Source: Stercorarius parasiticus (Eukaryota; Chordata; Aves; Charadriiformes; Stercorariidae). From it: a stretch of 64,000 nt of DNA. The number at the start of each line of letters is the position of its first letter. Position 1 is the first letter of the stretch. Shown piece after piece: positions 13,661 through 25,061 of the stretch. The position numbers were made by a program, and so were the translations under genes. The DNA is taken from positions 1 through 64,000 of the forward strand of contig VWZL01002504.1 of the NCBI GenBank assembly GCA_013396915.1, read 5' to 3'. The notes under the pieces were generated by a model. It was not told the DNA's origin. It saw nothing but the letters and a program-made list of their open reading frames with translations, and searched no databases.

Positions 13661-16600
13661 CAGAATTCTAGAATTATAATTCTAAGAATTGGAACCCAAG
13701 AAAGACTATTTGGTTTTTGCTGGGTGCGTCCTTCCATCCCATTGCTTGTTTCTGGCCACTTTCTGGCTGCCCTCGCACACACTACCTTTAAATTATGGGT
13801 ATCCAGAGGTGGAACTGGATAGACAGGAGTTGCATGGGGATCCTAGACTTGGACTTCAAGTTGGCATGGTGTGAAAAAGAGATGCAACAAAACCAGCAAT
13901 ATAGAACAGAAGGCTGTATTTGTCTTTTTTCTTGTGATATCTGACAGAATAACCAGATCTTTGAAGAAATTCAGACACAAAATGTTGACTAATACTCAAA
14001 AATAAAATTAGTGTTCTTACAATGGTTTCCCTTCAAGTGAGGCCGGTTGGGGGCACCAAATACTTTTAATTTCTCTGTTATTGTGTTGTGTTTTCTGTCT
14101 TTGGGTAACCATGATATTCAAGCCCCCTGAGAAACACCAAAACATACAAGGCAACTGTGTGGGAATATGTTAAAAACTATAATTGAAACTAACTTGCCAG
14201 TGAGACTGCAATGTTATCCTAGATTAACAAGTCTGGATGTAATAGGTTTGGTTCTCATCATATTTGCACTTGTGTAATTAAAAGTGACAGCACTTACAGG
14301 AAAGTCTTTACACCACTATTATCACTTGTCAATATATAAAATACATATATGTGTATATATAACTAAAATACTCAAAAGTGGATGCTTCCTAACTTGTTTC
14401 TGAACTCTCACATATAGGTGTTACTTGTGTGCATATGTAAATGTGATCCTGTGTATGAAAATATATATTTGCATCACATACACGAAGTGTCTTGTAAATA
14501 TGTGTAAATGGTCTCTTTATCAGAAGCTAAACTAAAACCCAGCTAATTAACCTCATAGGGAAAGTAATCATTAGAAATAAAGTCACTATTATATTTGAAC
14601 AGATGACACTGACAAGGTGTATAGAAATGCCATTAATAATCCTCCGGTTTATAAAGTCCTTTTTCTCCTGTATAGCAAAGAATTTCTCATGCTCAACAGT
14701 GTTTAGAGATACCTAAGGCAACAATATCAAGTACAAAGCAAAATGTATTTATTGCCAACCTAAAATTAAAATCACCACTGTTTTCAAATAATTGCTTGAA
14801 TAGCTAGGAATACATAACACTTCCTCTTGCTAGATAAATGGATGCATTTCATTGAGAAGAAGATTAATGTGCATTTGAAATAGAATAACAGGTATAAACA
14901 GAAATTAAAGTGGTCTATTAAGATACAAGACTCTAAACACAATATTCTTAATCTAATCTCAGAGAATGAATAATTGCTGGACCTTTGCATTCCTCTTAAT
15001 GAATCTATTTACACATAATTAAAACTATTCATCCTCCTTCAAGTCTAATATTTCTTGGATGACATATTAGCAACTTAGTCTTCAATTTGCAATTTGTTTT
15101 CAAAAAAACCATTGTTCTTGGAAAGAGTAATATTCCTTTCAGTTTTATTGAATATCAGATCTTTTATTTACAAATTATCTCATGCTTAATATAAAGTGCA
15201 GATCATGGATATTATCTTTTCATTAGTAATCAATAAAAGACATATTGTCATTTTGGCAATATATCTTATAGGTTGTTAATAAAAAGATGGTAGTATCTGT
15301 GATCTGCACTTGCTGAAAGTGGTGTTCTACCTGCACTTATTATTTGCTGTGATTTATCACTGCATCTCCTCTACACAAAAACCAGCATTTCTCTTGTGGA
15401 ATTGACCGGTTCACCACAATTAAACTCACATTTTGTTAATTTTCTTCAATAGAGACAGAAATAGCATGAGCTGATATTAATGAAACCCTCCGTCCTTGCA
15501 GGTAGACCAGATGCAAGTTTCTCTTGTATGCCTTGATTTTTTTTCTGAAGGGAAAGAGGTGCGGTGAGTTCATCCCTCTTTCTCAGTGACCGCCAATGCT
15601 CATGTGAATTACCAACATCACTGGGAGCACTGAGCCCCAGCTGAGTGAAAAGAGTAGTCTTTTAGGAAAGGGCAAGAGGTACCAAGAAGAAAAAATGTTT
15701 CAACGTTGTGGGCTGTGCGGGCAGTGCTGGAGCTGATGGATATGGTCTGAAGAGCACTCAGTGGGATACAGTCTGCGCTGGCAAATACAAGAGGCTTATT
15801 TTCTGGATGTGAACCCAACCAATAAAGAAGAAGAAAGGGACTGTCTTGGAAGAACCCTGATCCGTGCTAATCCCAGTGCTGTTGGGACAGCACTGGTTGG
15901 CATGGGACACCGCTTACAACTGCACAGCATGATTAATCTGGTGCTCAGTGACCAAGGACACGGACTTGAGCACTGGCATGGGTGCCCCAGCTCTTGAGTT
16001 TACTCATGTAAATGCAACCTGAAATTGCAATGCTGAGTGTCTGCTTTATTTTACATATCAGTGGTTTTGCACAGGATCACTCTGCCGGATGCCCTGAGCA
16101 CTTGTTAGCTAGACGTGATCCTTCTTGGATGTGGGTGGCCAGAACCACAGAGAAGTTCCTGCAAAAGCCTCAAGATCATCTCATGATCTCTAGTCAACAT
16201 TTCCTTGTTACATTATGACTACATTTATCTTTTTCACAGGCACATTTTGGTGGGACCAGTTATACTGCAACCAGCCAGTACACCCATTGAGAGCTGTTCT
16301 CACCGTTGTGCATACCCAGCCCACTGCACAACGAAGAGATGGGGCATTCTTGAAGTGATGAAGAAAACATCTGTTCTCTTCCCCACAGCTTTTTTTTTTT
16401 TCTGTATCTTACTTCATCACAAAATTGCACTTTAGGCCACTTAGATGTATAAACCACACTTTTCCATATACAGCTTTCTGGCGTTATATAGTAAAAGCAT
16501 TGTTTCACTGTTACTCAGCCCCTCTGTACCATTGGAAAAAAAGCCGAATTACTAAGAAATCGTGGCTATGAATAAGCATAGTGTCACAATTGCTTCGGGC

Positions 16601-17383
16601 ATTAATAGTAAGGCACAGCAGATAAGCATACTTTAAGAGAACATTTAACTCTACTAAGTGCTATCCATTAAATGGGAGATTACTGTACATTAAAACTTGC
16701 CTAGTTAACCAGCTATGCCATTACTTAGCTTATCATCTCCTTTTCCAATAATAAAATGTATTTTTAAAGTTTGGAATAAAGATCTAACAAGGCAACCCTG
16801 TTTAAAAAAATTATATTATATAAAATGCATCTCTCATTTCCAAAAGTTAAGAGATCCTGGAAAGTTATCAAGAGAGGATGAAAAGTTCATGACATGAATA
16901 CCAGCAACCATGGTACCACAGAACAGATGGAAACACTTTCAGAGAAGACCCACTTCACGCAGAAAAAGAGACTAAAATTCAACAGAAGAACTCCTGCCAC
17001 TTTTATTAGTGAAATGGAAAGAAAAAATACAGATGTAACGGGAAATTAATAATTCTAGTTCAAGTACATTCAATGGCAGAAAAGCTATTGTTAGGATAAA
17101 AAAATTCCTAAGTCTCTACTCTTCGAGTCTGCTGCTGCCACTAACTGGTCTCCATCAGGGATAAACAGTTTGGCAAATTGTTTCACAGTAACTGAGGATG
17201 GAGTCCCGTCACTGAACATTTTCTTTACCTCTTCTTAACATCAAACAGAAAACACTCATACTGTCAGTATACTATGAAAACATCTTACTCTTGAGATTAT
17301 TCAGCTTTTTAGAGTTACAAAAAATAATTTTATCGGTGGATTTAGGATAACCATGATTCTAAACGAGGGGAAAAAAATAACTT
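13661..17383. other. Unassigned DNA
   Basis: No gene was recognised. A TA/TG-rich low-complexity patch lies at about 14330-14363. Around 15.5-16.3 kb the base composition is higher in G+C and open frames reach 60-78 codons, but none shows a protein motif or splice framework. A perfect hairpin lies at 15873-15896. Confidence 0.5.
15873..15896. repeat. Perfect hairpin, 10-nt arms
   Basis: CCAGTGCTGT and its exact reverse complement ACAGCACTGG flank a TGGG loop. A 10-bp perfect, half-GC stem stands out in this sequence, but no function is recognised. The stem is too short for a typical microRNA precursor. Confidence 0.8.
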
Positions 17384-17570
17384 TAGCACTGGAACAGGCT
17401 GCCCAGAGAGGTGGTGGAGTCTCCGTCTCTGGAGACATTCAAAACTCACCTGGACGCGTTCCTGTGCAACCTGCTCTAAGGTGACCCTGCTCTGGCAGGG
17501 GGGTTGGACTAGATGATCTCCAGAGTTCCCTTCCAACCCCTACCATTCTGTGATTCTGTGATTCTGTGAC
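17384..17570 (+). repeat. CR1 LINE, 3' end fragment
   Basis: It begins at 'agcactggaacaggctgccc', continues through 'gaggtggtggagtctcc' and 'ggggttggactagatgatct', and ends in three ATTCTGTG octamers. The 5' side is truncated at or just before 17384. The tail variant (TGTG) differs from the ATG-type tails of the 4.6, 18.0 and 23.7 kb copies, so it is probably a different subfamily. Confidence 0.95.
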
Positions 17571-17598
17571 ACCTGTTCCTGGTGTTGCGCTTCTGTCA

Positions 17599-17654
17599 AA
17601 TCACAGAATGATTTGGTTTAGAAGAGACCTCAAGGGACTGTGGGGTCCAGACCT
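17599..17654 (-). repeat. CR1 LINE 3' terminal remnant, reverse orientation
   Basis: 'aatcacagaatgatttggtt' followed by 'tagaagagacctcaaggga' is the reverse complement of a CR1 3' terminus. Only about 55 bp is recognisable. It lies between two plus-strand CR1 fragments, only 28 bp beyond the tail of the first. Confidence 0.8.
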
Positions 17655-17800
17655 TGCTGAAAGCAGAGGTACATCCTCAGGTGGGTTCTGCTCTCCCTGA
17701 AATGCTCTATGTGCTACTGGATCATCAAGAAGTTACCTTTACACAGCCAGGCACCCAGTCTGAGGCAATGCTGGGAAATGTCCTCATTTGGAAAAAGGAA

Positions 17801-18064
17801 AACGGCAAGAGGAAATGGCCCCAAGTTGCACCAGTGGAGCTCTAGATTGGATATTAGGAAAAAATTCTTGACCGAAAGGGTTATCAAACACTGGAACAGG
17901 CTGCCCAGGGAGGTGGTGGAATCACCATCCCTGGAGGTATTTAAGAGACAGGTAGACGTGGTGCTGAAGGACATGGTTTAGCGGTGGTTTTGTCAGTGTT
18001 AGGTTGATGGTTGGACTCAACCTGAAAGGTCCCTTCCAACCTAGATGATTCTATGATTCTATGA
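17801..18064 (+). repeat. CR1 LINE, 3' end fragment
   Basis: Homology starts near 'aagaggaaatggccccaagt' and includes 'gattggatattaggaaaaa', 'aacaggctgcccagggaggt', 'ggtcccttccaacctagatg', and two ATTCTATG octamers. The minus-strand copy at 30.4 kb matches the same part of the element with similar sequence, so both probably belong to one subfamily. Confidence 0.95.
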
Positions 18065-19460
18065 ATATGTGACTATAATACATTTTTTCTAATCAGTAAC
18101 AGAAGAAAGTTCAATATTTCAAAGTTCAAGAAAACACAAAAGAGAAAGCTTTGAGAAAGTACCGACAAAATTGTGGAGGATCTTTCTTCTAGCTAAGATG
18201 AATGTCTATGCTAAACCTGGTCCTTAGACTGCAGCTCATTTACAGCAAAAGTAACAAAATTGTACTGGAAAAAGGGCATCCATTGTAGTAGTTTGTTGAT
18301 ACAGTGAGCTGCAAAATAAAATCAATGAAAATGGATAAAACAAGAAGAATTCAGTCCACCTGTGTTTTGGGTTACTGAAAAACTCCTGTTTGCAGGAGCC
18401 TAGCCAAGGGTCTAAAGCTAGCTTTGACGCGTCCTCAAAAGCTGCGATTTAGTGAGTGACTACAATGTACACATATCCTTACAGCAAACTCAGGGGGGCC
18501 TTTGCAGAACAATTATATTTCTTCTCTTACTTATCTGCATGATTCTTCTGCTACTTGTCATGTAAAACTAAGTTCAATATAAAAGAATTAAAAAGAAAAA
18601 TTCTAAAAAAGGAGTGCAGATACAAGGCATAAATTGAGAGAGAATGTAATTACAGCTCTTTCTCCTTGAGACTGATGGAGTCCAGACTTCAAAATCTAGT
18701 TCATAAACTAATTTCCTTGAAAAATTCAGCTTGAAAAACAAGAAGTGATTCAGATTCATGGTCTGTTTACTACTTTATTGCACATTTATTTATTTTGTTT
18801 ATTAACTGGAAGTTATTTGGAATTACAGAACTGCCATTCAAAATACCCAAGTTTGTGAAAACACTGTAAAATATCTTACTACACAATGCAAGCAACATGT
18901 TTATTGCTTTAATGCAGCAACTGATGATTTAAACTCAGTTAAGGCTAGGAAGAGAGTAGCCCAAAAAGAATGATGCCTGCCTTTAAGCACAAAGATTAAT
19001 TTTTCAAGGGACAATAAATCACGTGAAAAGCAGAAATTAACAGTTGCCTCAAGAAGATACAGCTTTCTGTACTGGATACACCCTCCCAAAAGGCAGACCA
19101 ATGCAATTAGTATCCCTCTTAAGACCATTTATATATTGTAGAAGCATTAAGGACAGCCAGTATCTTCAGCAAGATATATTACTACAACTACAAAGTCATT
19201 TATGTGAGGTATCTATGAGGTTAAAGAATTAAGCATAGTTATCTACCTTCCTTTTCACTTGATGAGAAGGCAGGGCTCAGTATGGGTGGCGAAAGCCTCC
19301 TTCCAGCTGTTCTGGTCACGTCTTTGGAGACTCAGAAGCACAGGGGCTACACCTGGATGTTGCATAGCCACAGCAGTTAATCCTGTCGGGGCTTCTTTTC
19401 TTATCTCATTTTCTTCCCAAAGTACTACTGTTACTCTCTGAGGTCACTTGGCATTACACC
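18065..19460. other. Unassigned DNA
   Basis: Low-copy AT-rich sequence with no recognised gene. It runs up to the outer TG end of the left LTR at 19461 without a visible short target duplication. Confidence 0.5.
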
Positions 19461-20013
19461 TGTCATAGTTTTGGCCGGACTGGCCAATCAGAACGACAGA
19501 GGGACATCCCTCCCCTCTCTCCTCAGAGAGGAGAGGAAGAGATCAGGAGATTTATGAGTTTAGAAAAAGAACTAAACTAATGAAAGTAATAATAATTAAG
19601 AAAATAGTAAATAATAATAATAGAATAAAATAAAATAAAATAAAAAAAGTANCTGAGCGTGACGCAGATGGAATGGAATACCCTGTTGGTCAGTTTTGGG
19701 TCACCTGTCCCGTCCGCTCCTCCCTGCAGGTGGGACCCTTCTACGCTTCTCCGCTTCCGGCCCGTTACCCTCTAACGGGCAAAAAGCGAAGTTAGCTGAC
19801 CTTGGTTGTTATAGCAATACGTATAAGCAAGAGCCTCTGTGCATACCATTCCTTGGTATAATCAGGTCTTATCACTTTGAGAGCGAACAGTTTCTGAACA
19901 ATATGCTGTTAATTTCAGACTTTAGTCAGTTAGAAGAGGCCCAGCTAAAAAGTAAAATTACAAATCAGAAAATTGATTCTGTTTTACCCCACACCAGGAC
20001 AACACCTCTGACA
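19461..20013 (-). mobile_element. Endogenous retrovirus LTR, left copy, minus orientation, internally deleted
   Basis: On the plus strand the segment begins TGTCA and ends TGACA, a 5-bp inverted terminus of the TG...CA type expected of an LTR. Read on the minus strand, 19653-19840 matches the U3 region of the right copy ('ggtgacccaaaactgaccaa', 'caacagggtattccat'), and 19461-19597 matches its 3' portion ('taaactcat', 'gagagaggggaggg', 'ccagtccggcc'). The block between the 'ctcag' at the U3 end and the A/T-rich R region is missing, and one undetermined base sits at the junction (19652). The first ~180 bp of U3 differ from the right copy. No viral gene is present. Flanks (acacc, gaata) show no target duplication. 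Confidence 0.82.
19652..19652. other. Single undetermined base (n) at a deletion junction
   Basis: This is the only ambiguous base in the window. It lies where the left LTR jumps from the end of U3 directly into the A/T-rich block, skipping the part corresponding to about 20500-20735 of the right LTR. It may be a collapsed assembly gap or a miscalled base at a genuine deletion. Confidence 0.97.
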
Positions 20014-20045
20014 GAATAACTTAATATATATATGAAAAAAGGGGG
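20014..20045 (+). mobile_element. Spacer with retroviral polypurine tract between the two LTRs
   Basis: About 20 bp of AT-rich sequence (gaataacttaatatatata) is followed by GAAAAAAGGGGG at 20034-20045, a typical plus-strand polypurine tract. Its position just upstream of the right LTR would make that LTR a 3' LTR. No gag, pol or env sequence remains between the LTRs. Confidence 0.6.
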
Positions 20046-20499
20046 CAAAGTTAGTTGTCTTCCAACAATCCCTGCAGAGGACTTCAGACGGGCAGATGCC
20101 ATTGGCAGAAGAGGCAAAGTGGGAACTGAGGCACACCAACAGGGAGGCTCTGTGCAATGTGTTAACCACAGTTCACAGGAGAAAGCTGGGACCTTGCTGT
20201 CCCTTTGGCAGCCCCACAGGACTGCCAGGGCCAGAGCAGAGAGCCCCTCAGGTTCCTGTGCAGCTTCCAGAGTGATAAGACCTAATTGTTTCTAATTTAT
20301 CCCAAGGAATGGTATGCAGAGAGGCTCCTGCTTATACTTACTGCTATAACAACCAAGGCCAGCTAACTTTGTTATTTGCCCCATTGGAGGGTTGGAAGCA
20401 GAAAAGCGTAGAGGGGTTGCACGTGTGGGGAGGAGCGGACAGGACAGGTGACCCAAAACTGACCAACAGGGTATTCCATCCCATCTGCATCATGGTCAG

Positions 20500-20506
20500 T
20501 ATAAAA
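20500..20506 (+). promoter_or_regulatory. LTR TATA box
   Basis: TATAAAA follows 'catcatggtcag' in the right LTR, so transcription would be expected to start about 30 bp downstream, within 'gccctcttttttcaatgg'. The corresponding element is absent from the left LTR because of its internal deletion. Confidence 0.7.
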
Positions 20507-20774
20507 GCTGAGGCATCAAAGGGGTCAGCCCTCTTTTTTCAATGGCTGGCATCCAAGGAGGACTCTGTTCGTCTGTCTTTGATCCCGATCGGTACATTCC
20601 TGAATCCAGATCCAAAATCTAGTTCTTGTCTGTTGCTGCGTTCAGTCTGGGACTTTCCCCATGTCTATTAGTGACGTGATCATCATCCAGAGAGCTTGAT
20701 AAGGTTTTGTATATTGTGTATATATTGTATATATTTCATTATTTTTCTTTTTATTATTTTATTATTAATATTTC

Positions 20775-20780
20775 ATTAAA
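20775..20780 (+). terminator. LTR polyadenylation signal (ATTAAA)
   Basis: ATTAAA follows a T/A-rich tract and is followed by the T-rich 'tttagtttcttttaaactca' segment. It is about 275 bp past the TATA box, as expected for the R region of an LTR. The left copy has ATTA-rich sequence at the equivalent place but no intact ATTAAA. Confidence 0.5.
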
Positions 20781-20926
20781 GTAGTTTAGTTTCTTTTAAA
20801 CTCATAAGTCTCTTTCTCTCTCCTCCTCCTGTCCCTGAAGGGAGACACTCCTCTCTCTGAAGGGAGAGAGGTCAGAGAGCATCTGTCATTTGTTTCAGCA
20901 GCCAGTCCAGCCCAAACCCCAACACA

Positions 20927-23302
20927 ACCGACCAGGTACGTGGCTGAAATGTCTCCAGGACAGGATCTATAACGAGATGTGGGGTGCAAATACTGTATCT
21001 TGGCATAGACGCTCGATGCCACTCATAGGGTAAATCTTCTGATGATAAATTCAGCTACTTTCTCATGTGCGCTACTAGAGCTGCACAAATGGAGATGAAC
21101 CTGGACTTCTCTGCTCTCTAATTCAGATGACTGAGAAGAGTTTTGTAGGACAGAAAAAGAGGTTTTGCATTTAGACACAGAAAGGGCAAATCCACGTAAC
21201 TGACCAGAGAGAGGACAACTGCCGGAGGATTCAAGCTAAAGTAAAGCTTGTTACAGTCTGTTTGCAGGCTTTTAGTGGAACTCTGAAGTTAGAGGTATTG
21301 TGTTTCTAAACATTTCATATATTTTATTAAAGTATTTATTTAATAGTATTTAATTATATTATTAGCACAGGAAATTAGCAAAAGCTAGTAACATTTCAAA
21401 GCAGAATTATTATTTTCAATAGAGAAAGAAAGCTTCAGTTTACATAATGTAACATTAGCCGTGGCAATATCTTAGAGAAGTCTTTGTAACAGTTGCTTCC
21501 CTCAAGCTCAGGTTACCTGATGGCTTATTTTTCACATCTGTTCTTACAATTTTCTCAAGTTGAAATGCAACTTATTTTTCCAATTCCAATTATTTTTGAT
21601 TCTGGAAAACCAATGCTCCATGCTGAGCTTAAATTGTTGAATCTTTTTAAACATGGATATTCCGAACAAGCATGCATTTTTCCTTTTACGCACCTTTGCC
21701 TCAAGAATGTGTTCGCAGTAACACATATAATCTATCCAGACACAGCAGATTTTGAAGCAGCAAAAGTGGAAGTGTGCATCTGAGGGTTAAGCTTAGCTGA
21801 AGTGCCACAAAACAGCTGCTGATTTGCTGCTTTCCAAGGCTTTGCTTTTTGATCTGCCTGGCCACTATAAGCCGCACACGCCTGGTTTTTCAGGGAAGGA
21901 GGAAGCAAGGGGACATCAAGGAAAGAAAATGAATGTTGGGAGTCTAGCCAAACCATGGGTGCCAGCAGCATCACCAGGATGCAGCTGAGACAGAATGGAG
22001 AGGTGTCTCTAGTCTCTGGGGCAGCTCTCCTGGAAAGCCTCCTGGAAAGCAAAGATGGTTTTACGCAGCTCAAGCCTGGCCTTCCGATTTCTTTTATTGG
22101 ATTTACAGCAATGATGCAGTGCTCGTTGGTACAACACTATTTCTGCAGCAGACCCTGCAGCTCCTCAGGTCCCAACAAAGCTACCACGCTCTCTGGCTGG
22201 CTGGAGGATGTGCTGGGATGGGTGATCCTCGCTCAGCCAGGAGAGTCACCTCGGGCTGTGACCCCTTGCAACCACAAAAGGGCTCTGACCCTGACCTGAA
22301 ATCACCCAGCTAAGAACATACTAAGCTAGAGAAGAATCACCAGTCTTCCTTTTGCGAGGGAAAGGAGGTGTAGGGAAGACAGAAGAGAAAAACATCAGGT
22401 AAAGACTAACCACGAGAGCTAACGGGGAGGACAAGGCTCCTACCAGAAAAAGTGAACAAGGGACTGGGGACATTAACCTTACAAAGGCTGGTATCCAAAG
22501 AAGGTTAAAACCTGCTGTAGAATTGGAAGGTGATAATATTCAGGTACAAGAAACCCAGAGGTGGTTTGCACTACATCTGTTTCTGTTGTAATATTGGATA
22601 GAGTAGAAGGTAAAGAAAACTGTATCTGATACAGGACTTCTCCAGTCTTACTGATTTAAAAGTAATGAATTCTCATTTCACTTGTAATAGTCCAGATTAT
22701 AAAAAACCACAGACCTTACACAGATAAAATAATCTTTTCTAAACTGTTTGAAGTTCAAAATAAACTGTTTTATAGTCTATTGGACATACATAGATATGTA
22801 AGTCAGTATGCTAATAAAAGCAACAACACATGCCAGAAAAAGCACTTTGTCTCTATGTATTTATACATATAAATTTTTATTTAAAATGTTCCCTCAGCAT
22901 AGTTTCTACTATTTAGCTTATTAAGTTGCTAAGCTACCAGCACGTATCATTAAGATTTGGTTCTAGTAAGTTCCCCAATTTCATGTCTGTCAGTGATACA
23001 GAACATAAAAAAGGATGCATATTACTGGTTAACAGCCGAGCAGAAATCGTATGAAACCTAAGTTTGTTCATCTACGGTATTTCTAGTACTACAACAAAGC
23101 TTGCATTAAAGTTTTTGTGAAAACAGGCAAACTGTAGAACTGCTAGAAACTGTAGCTCTATTACTGATGATCCCTAAATCCTGCCTTATGATAAGGTAGA
23201 TACAATTTAATCAAGCTGATTCAGAAAATGAAAGAAACATAAGCATTTTCAAGAAATTTTTCTTAAATTACAGTTTACTTAGAAGGTAACTAGGAATTTA
23301 CA
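20927..23302. other. Unassigned DNA
   Basis: No recognised gene or transposon. A more G+C-rich segment at about 21.8-22.3 kb has overlapping open frames of up to 114 codons on both strands, but no homologous protein family or splice framework was recognised. The remainder is AT-rich. Confidence 0.5.
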
Positions 23303-23763
23303 CTGAGGAAGGCCATAAAAATGATCAGAGGGCTGGAGCGCCTTTCCTATGAGAACAGGCTGAGAGAGCTGGTGTTGTTCAGCCGGGAGAAGAGAAGGCT
23401 CCGGGGAGACATAATTGCGACCTTAAAGTACTTAAAGAGGGCTAATAAGAAAGATGGGGACAGACTTTTTATCAGGGCTTGTTGCGCGATAAGGCAAGGG
23501 GTACTGGTTTTAAACTAGAGCAGGGTAGGTTTAGATTAGACATTAGGAAGAAGTTCTTTACAATGAGGGTGGTGAGACACTGGAATGGGTTCCCCAGAGG
23601 GGTGGTGGAGGCCCCATCCCTGGAAACATTCAAGGCCAGGCTTGATGGGGCTCTGAGCAACCTGATCTAGTTGAAGATGTCCCTGGTTATGCAGGGGGTT
23701 TGGACTAGATGTCCTTTAAAGGTCTCTTCCAACCTAAACTATTCTATGATTCTATGACTCTAT
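23303..23763 (+). repeat. CR1 LINE, 3' fragment (~460 bp)
   Basis: It covers the final part of the reverse transcriptase ORF ('atgatcagagggctggagcg', 'gagaacaggctgagagagct') and the 3' UTR to ATTCTATG octamers. It shares an exact ~65 bp block with the copy at 29.2 kb, spanning 'ggggtactggttttaaac' to 'aagaagttctttaca', so both come from the same young subfamily. Reading frames are broken. Confidence 0.96.
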
Positions 23764-25061
23764 AATAAACTTTCTCATAACATCCCCTTTACCTGCTTCC
23801 ATGTAGCAATATAAGAACAAGTCATAAAAAGCACAGATGCTGTGAGGACATCCACACACACACCTTGATGATTCTGAATTGCTTTGGAAGTTCAGTTCTA
23901 TTTGCTTCTGTTTCATATTTATGGTGAGTCTAGTTCAGATACTTTGATTACTTAAATCTGACTTAAATCTGGAAATCATCAACGTTATTAATTTCTGTAT
24001 AAATGTAGACAGCATGTTCACTGAAAACACTCTCTTATAAACTTCCAACAAGAAAATTTAGTATTTCTAGGAGTACAGAGGACTTAATCTTAAGCCGTAT
24101 TTATCAGCGTTCCAATTATTACAGATATTACTCATACCCAGGGTAGCATGGGCTTAATGCTACTCTAGACAAAGCCTCAAAGCCAAGCCAGTTCCCACAT
24201 GGCATTATGAGAAAAGATTTCTTAAATGAAAAAAACCCAAACCTCAAACCTCTCTCCTTCGAACAATCATCCTTACTGTAATGAAAAACGTAATGCCTTC
24301 TTGTATCTTAAATGATTTAAATTGTTATTCTTTTTAAAAATTAAAATCTACTTGGGCAACTAATATGCAGACTCTGTAGTGCAACCACTACTGTTAGCCT
24401 ATAGCAAATATATTGTAACTGACAAGAAAGTTTCAACATTTTATTAACGAATTAAACATTGAATGAACCCCATAACTTTAGCTGTGCAATTTTAGATCAC
24501 TTAAATAAAAAAACATTCTCCAAGAACAACTTTTACCACATGAATGGATCAAAATTTCTTATCAATACGTTACTTAGAATTTTGTATTTTTATTATGATT
24601 TGCATGCAAATTAACTATACTTTGTTTTAATAGCTAGCAGTTTAAACAGTTGGGTTTGTATACCAAAACCTATATTAAATGCAAAAACCCCAATAGTGAA
24701 GCGTAATGCAAATAATAATAAAAAAAATCCTTTGTTGCCAGTGTGCATGAGGACTAAACACAGATCAGACTGAAGAAAAACCCACCGTTAGCGATTACTT
24801 TACCTAATGCAGCTCCAAGCCTGCAACCTTCAACAACACCTCTTGATCTAACACAGTTAATCTCACAAATTAATCTTTAGATTAAGCGCTTGTGTCCTGA
24901 ACTGGATGCTACGAAGCAGCTAAACATAGCTCAATGGAAGTTCACTTCCAGAAATACTAAAATGATGCTAACGCTTTTCACACATACAGAGCCCAATATT
25001 ACTGTCAGACATGGTCAAATGAAAAATATAAACAACTAAGTCTCAGTCATCCATGGGCAAA
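23764..25061. other. AT-rich DNA downstream of the minus-strand coding exon, possible 3' UTR
   Basis: If the exon at 25062-25223 is terminal, this region contains its 3' untranslated tail on the minus strand. Candidate AATAAA signals on that strand lie at 24589-24594 and near 24435-24440. The sequence is A/T rich enough for such hexamers to arise by chance, so the cleavage site is not assigned. No other feature was recognised. Confidence 0.3.

Larger units (their letters stand above)
20046..20926 (+). mobile_element. Endogenous retrovirus LTR, right copy, plus orientation
   Basis: About 880 bp of LTR lies downstream of a polypurine tract and ends in CCCCAACACA. The likely TG start is TGTCTTCC at 20056, but the boundary is uncertain by about 10 bp. 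From about 20269 to 20499 it is the reverse complement of the left LTR. It retains a TATA box (20500) and a polyadenylation signal (20775). The sequence after 20926 does not look like a tRNA primer-binding site, which fits a 3' LTR. No target duplication is seen. Confidence 0.82.

Noticed and set aside
19696..20671. Open frames of 61-120 codons between 19.7 and 20.7 kb
   Set aside because: They lie inside LTR U3 sequence, which is non-coding. No viral protein motif is present.
23321..23670. Open frames containing LDIRKKFF and VVRHWNGF peptides (also at 17.7, 29.2 and 30.5 kb)
   Set aside because: The same peptide recurs at each CR1 copy because it is a chance translation of the conserved CR1 3' region.
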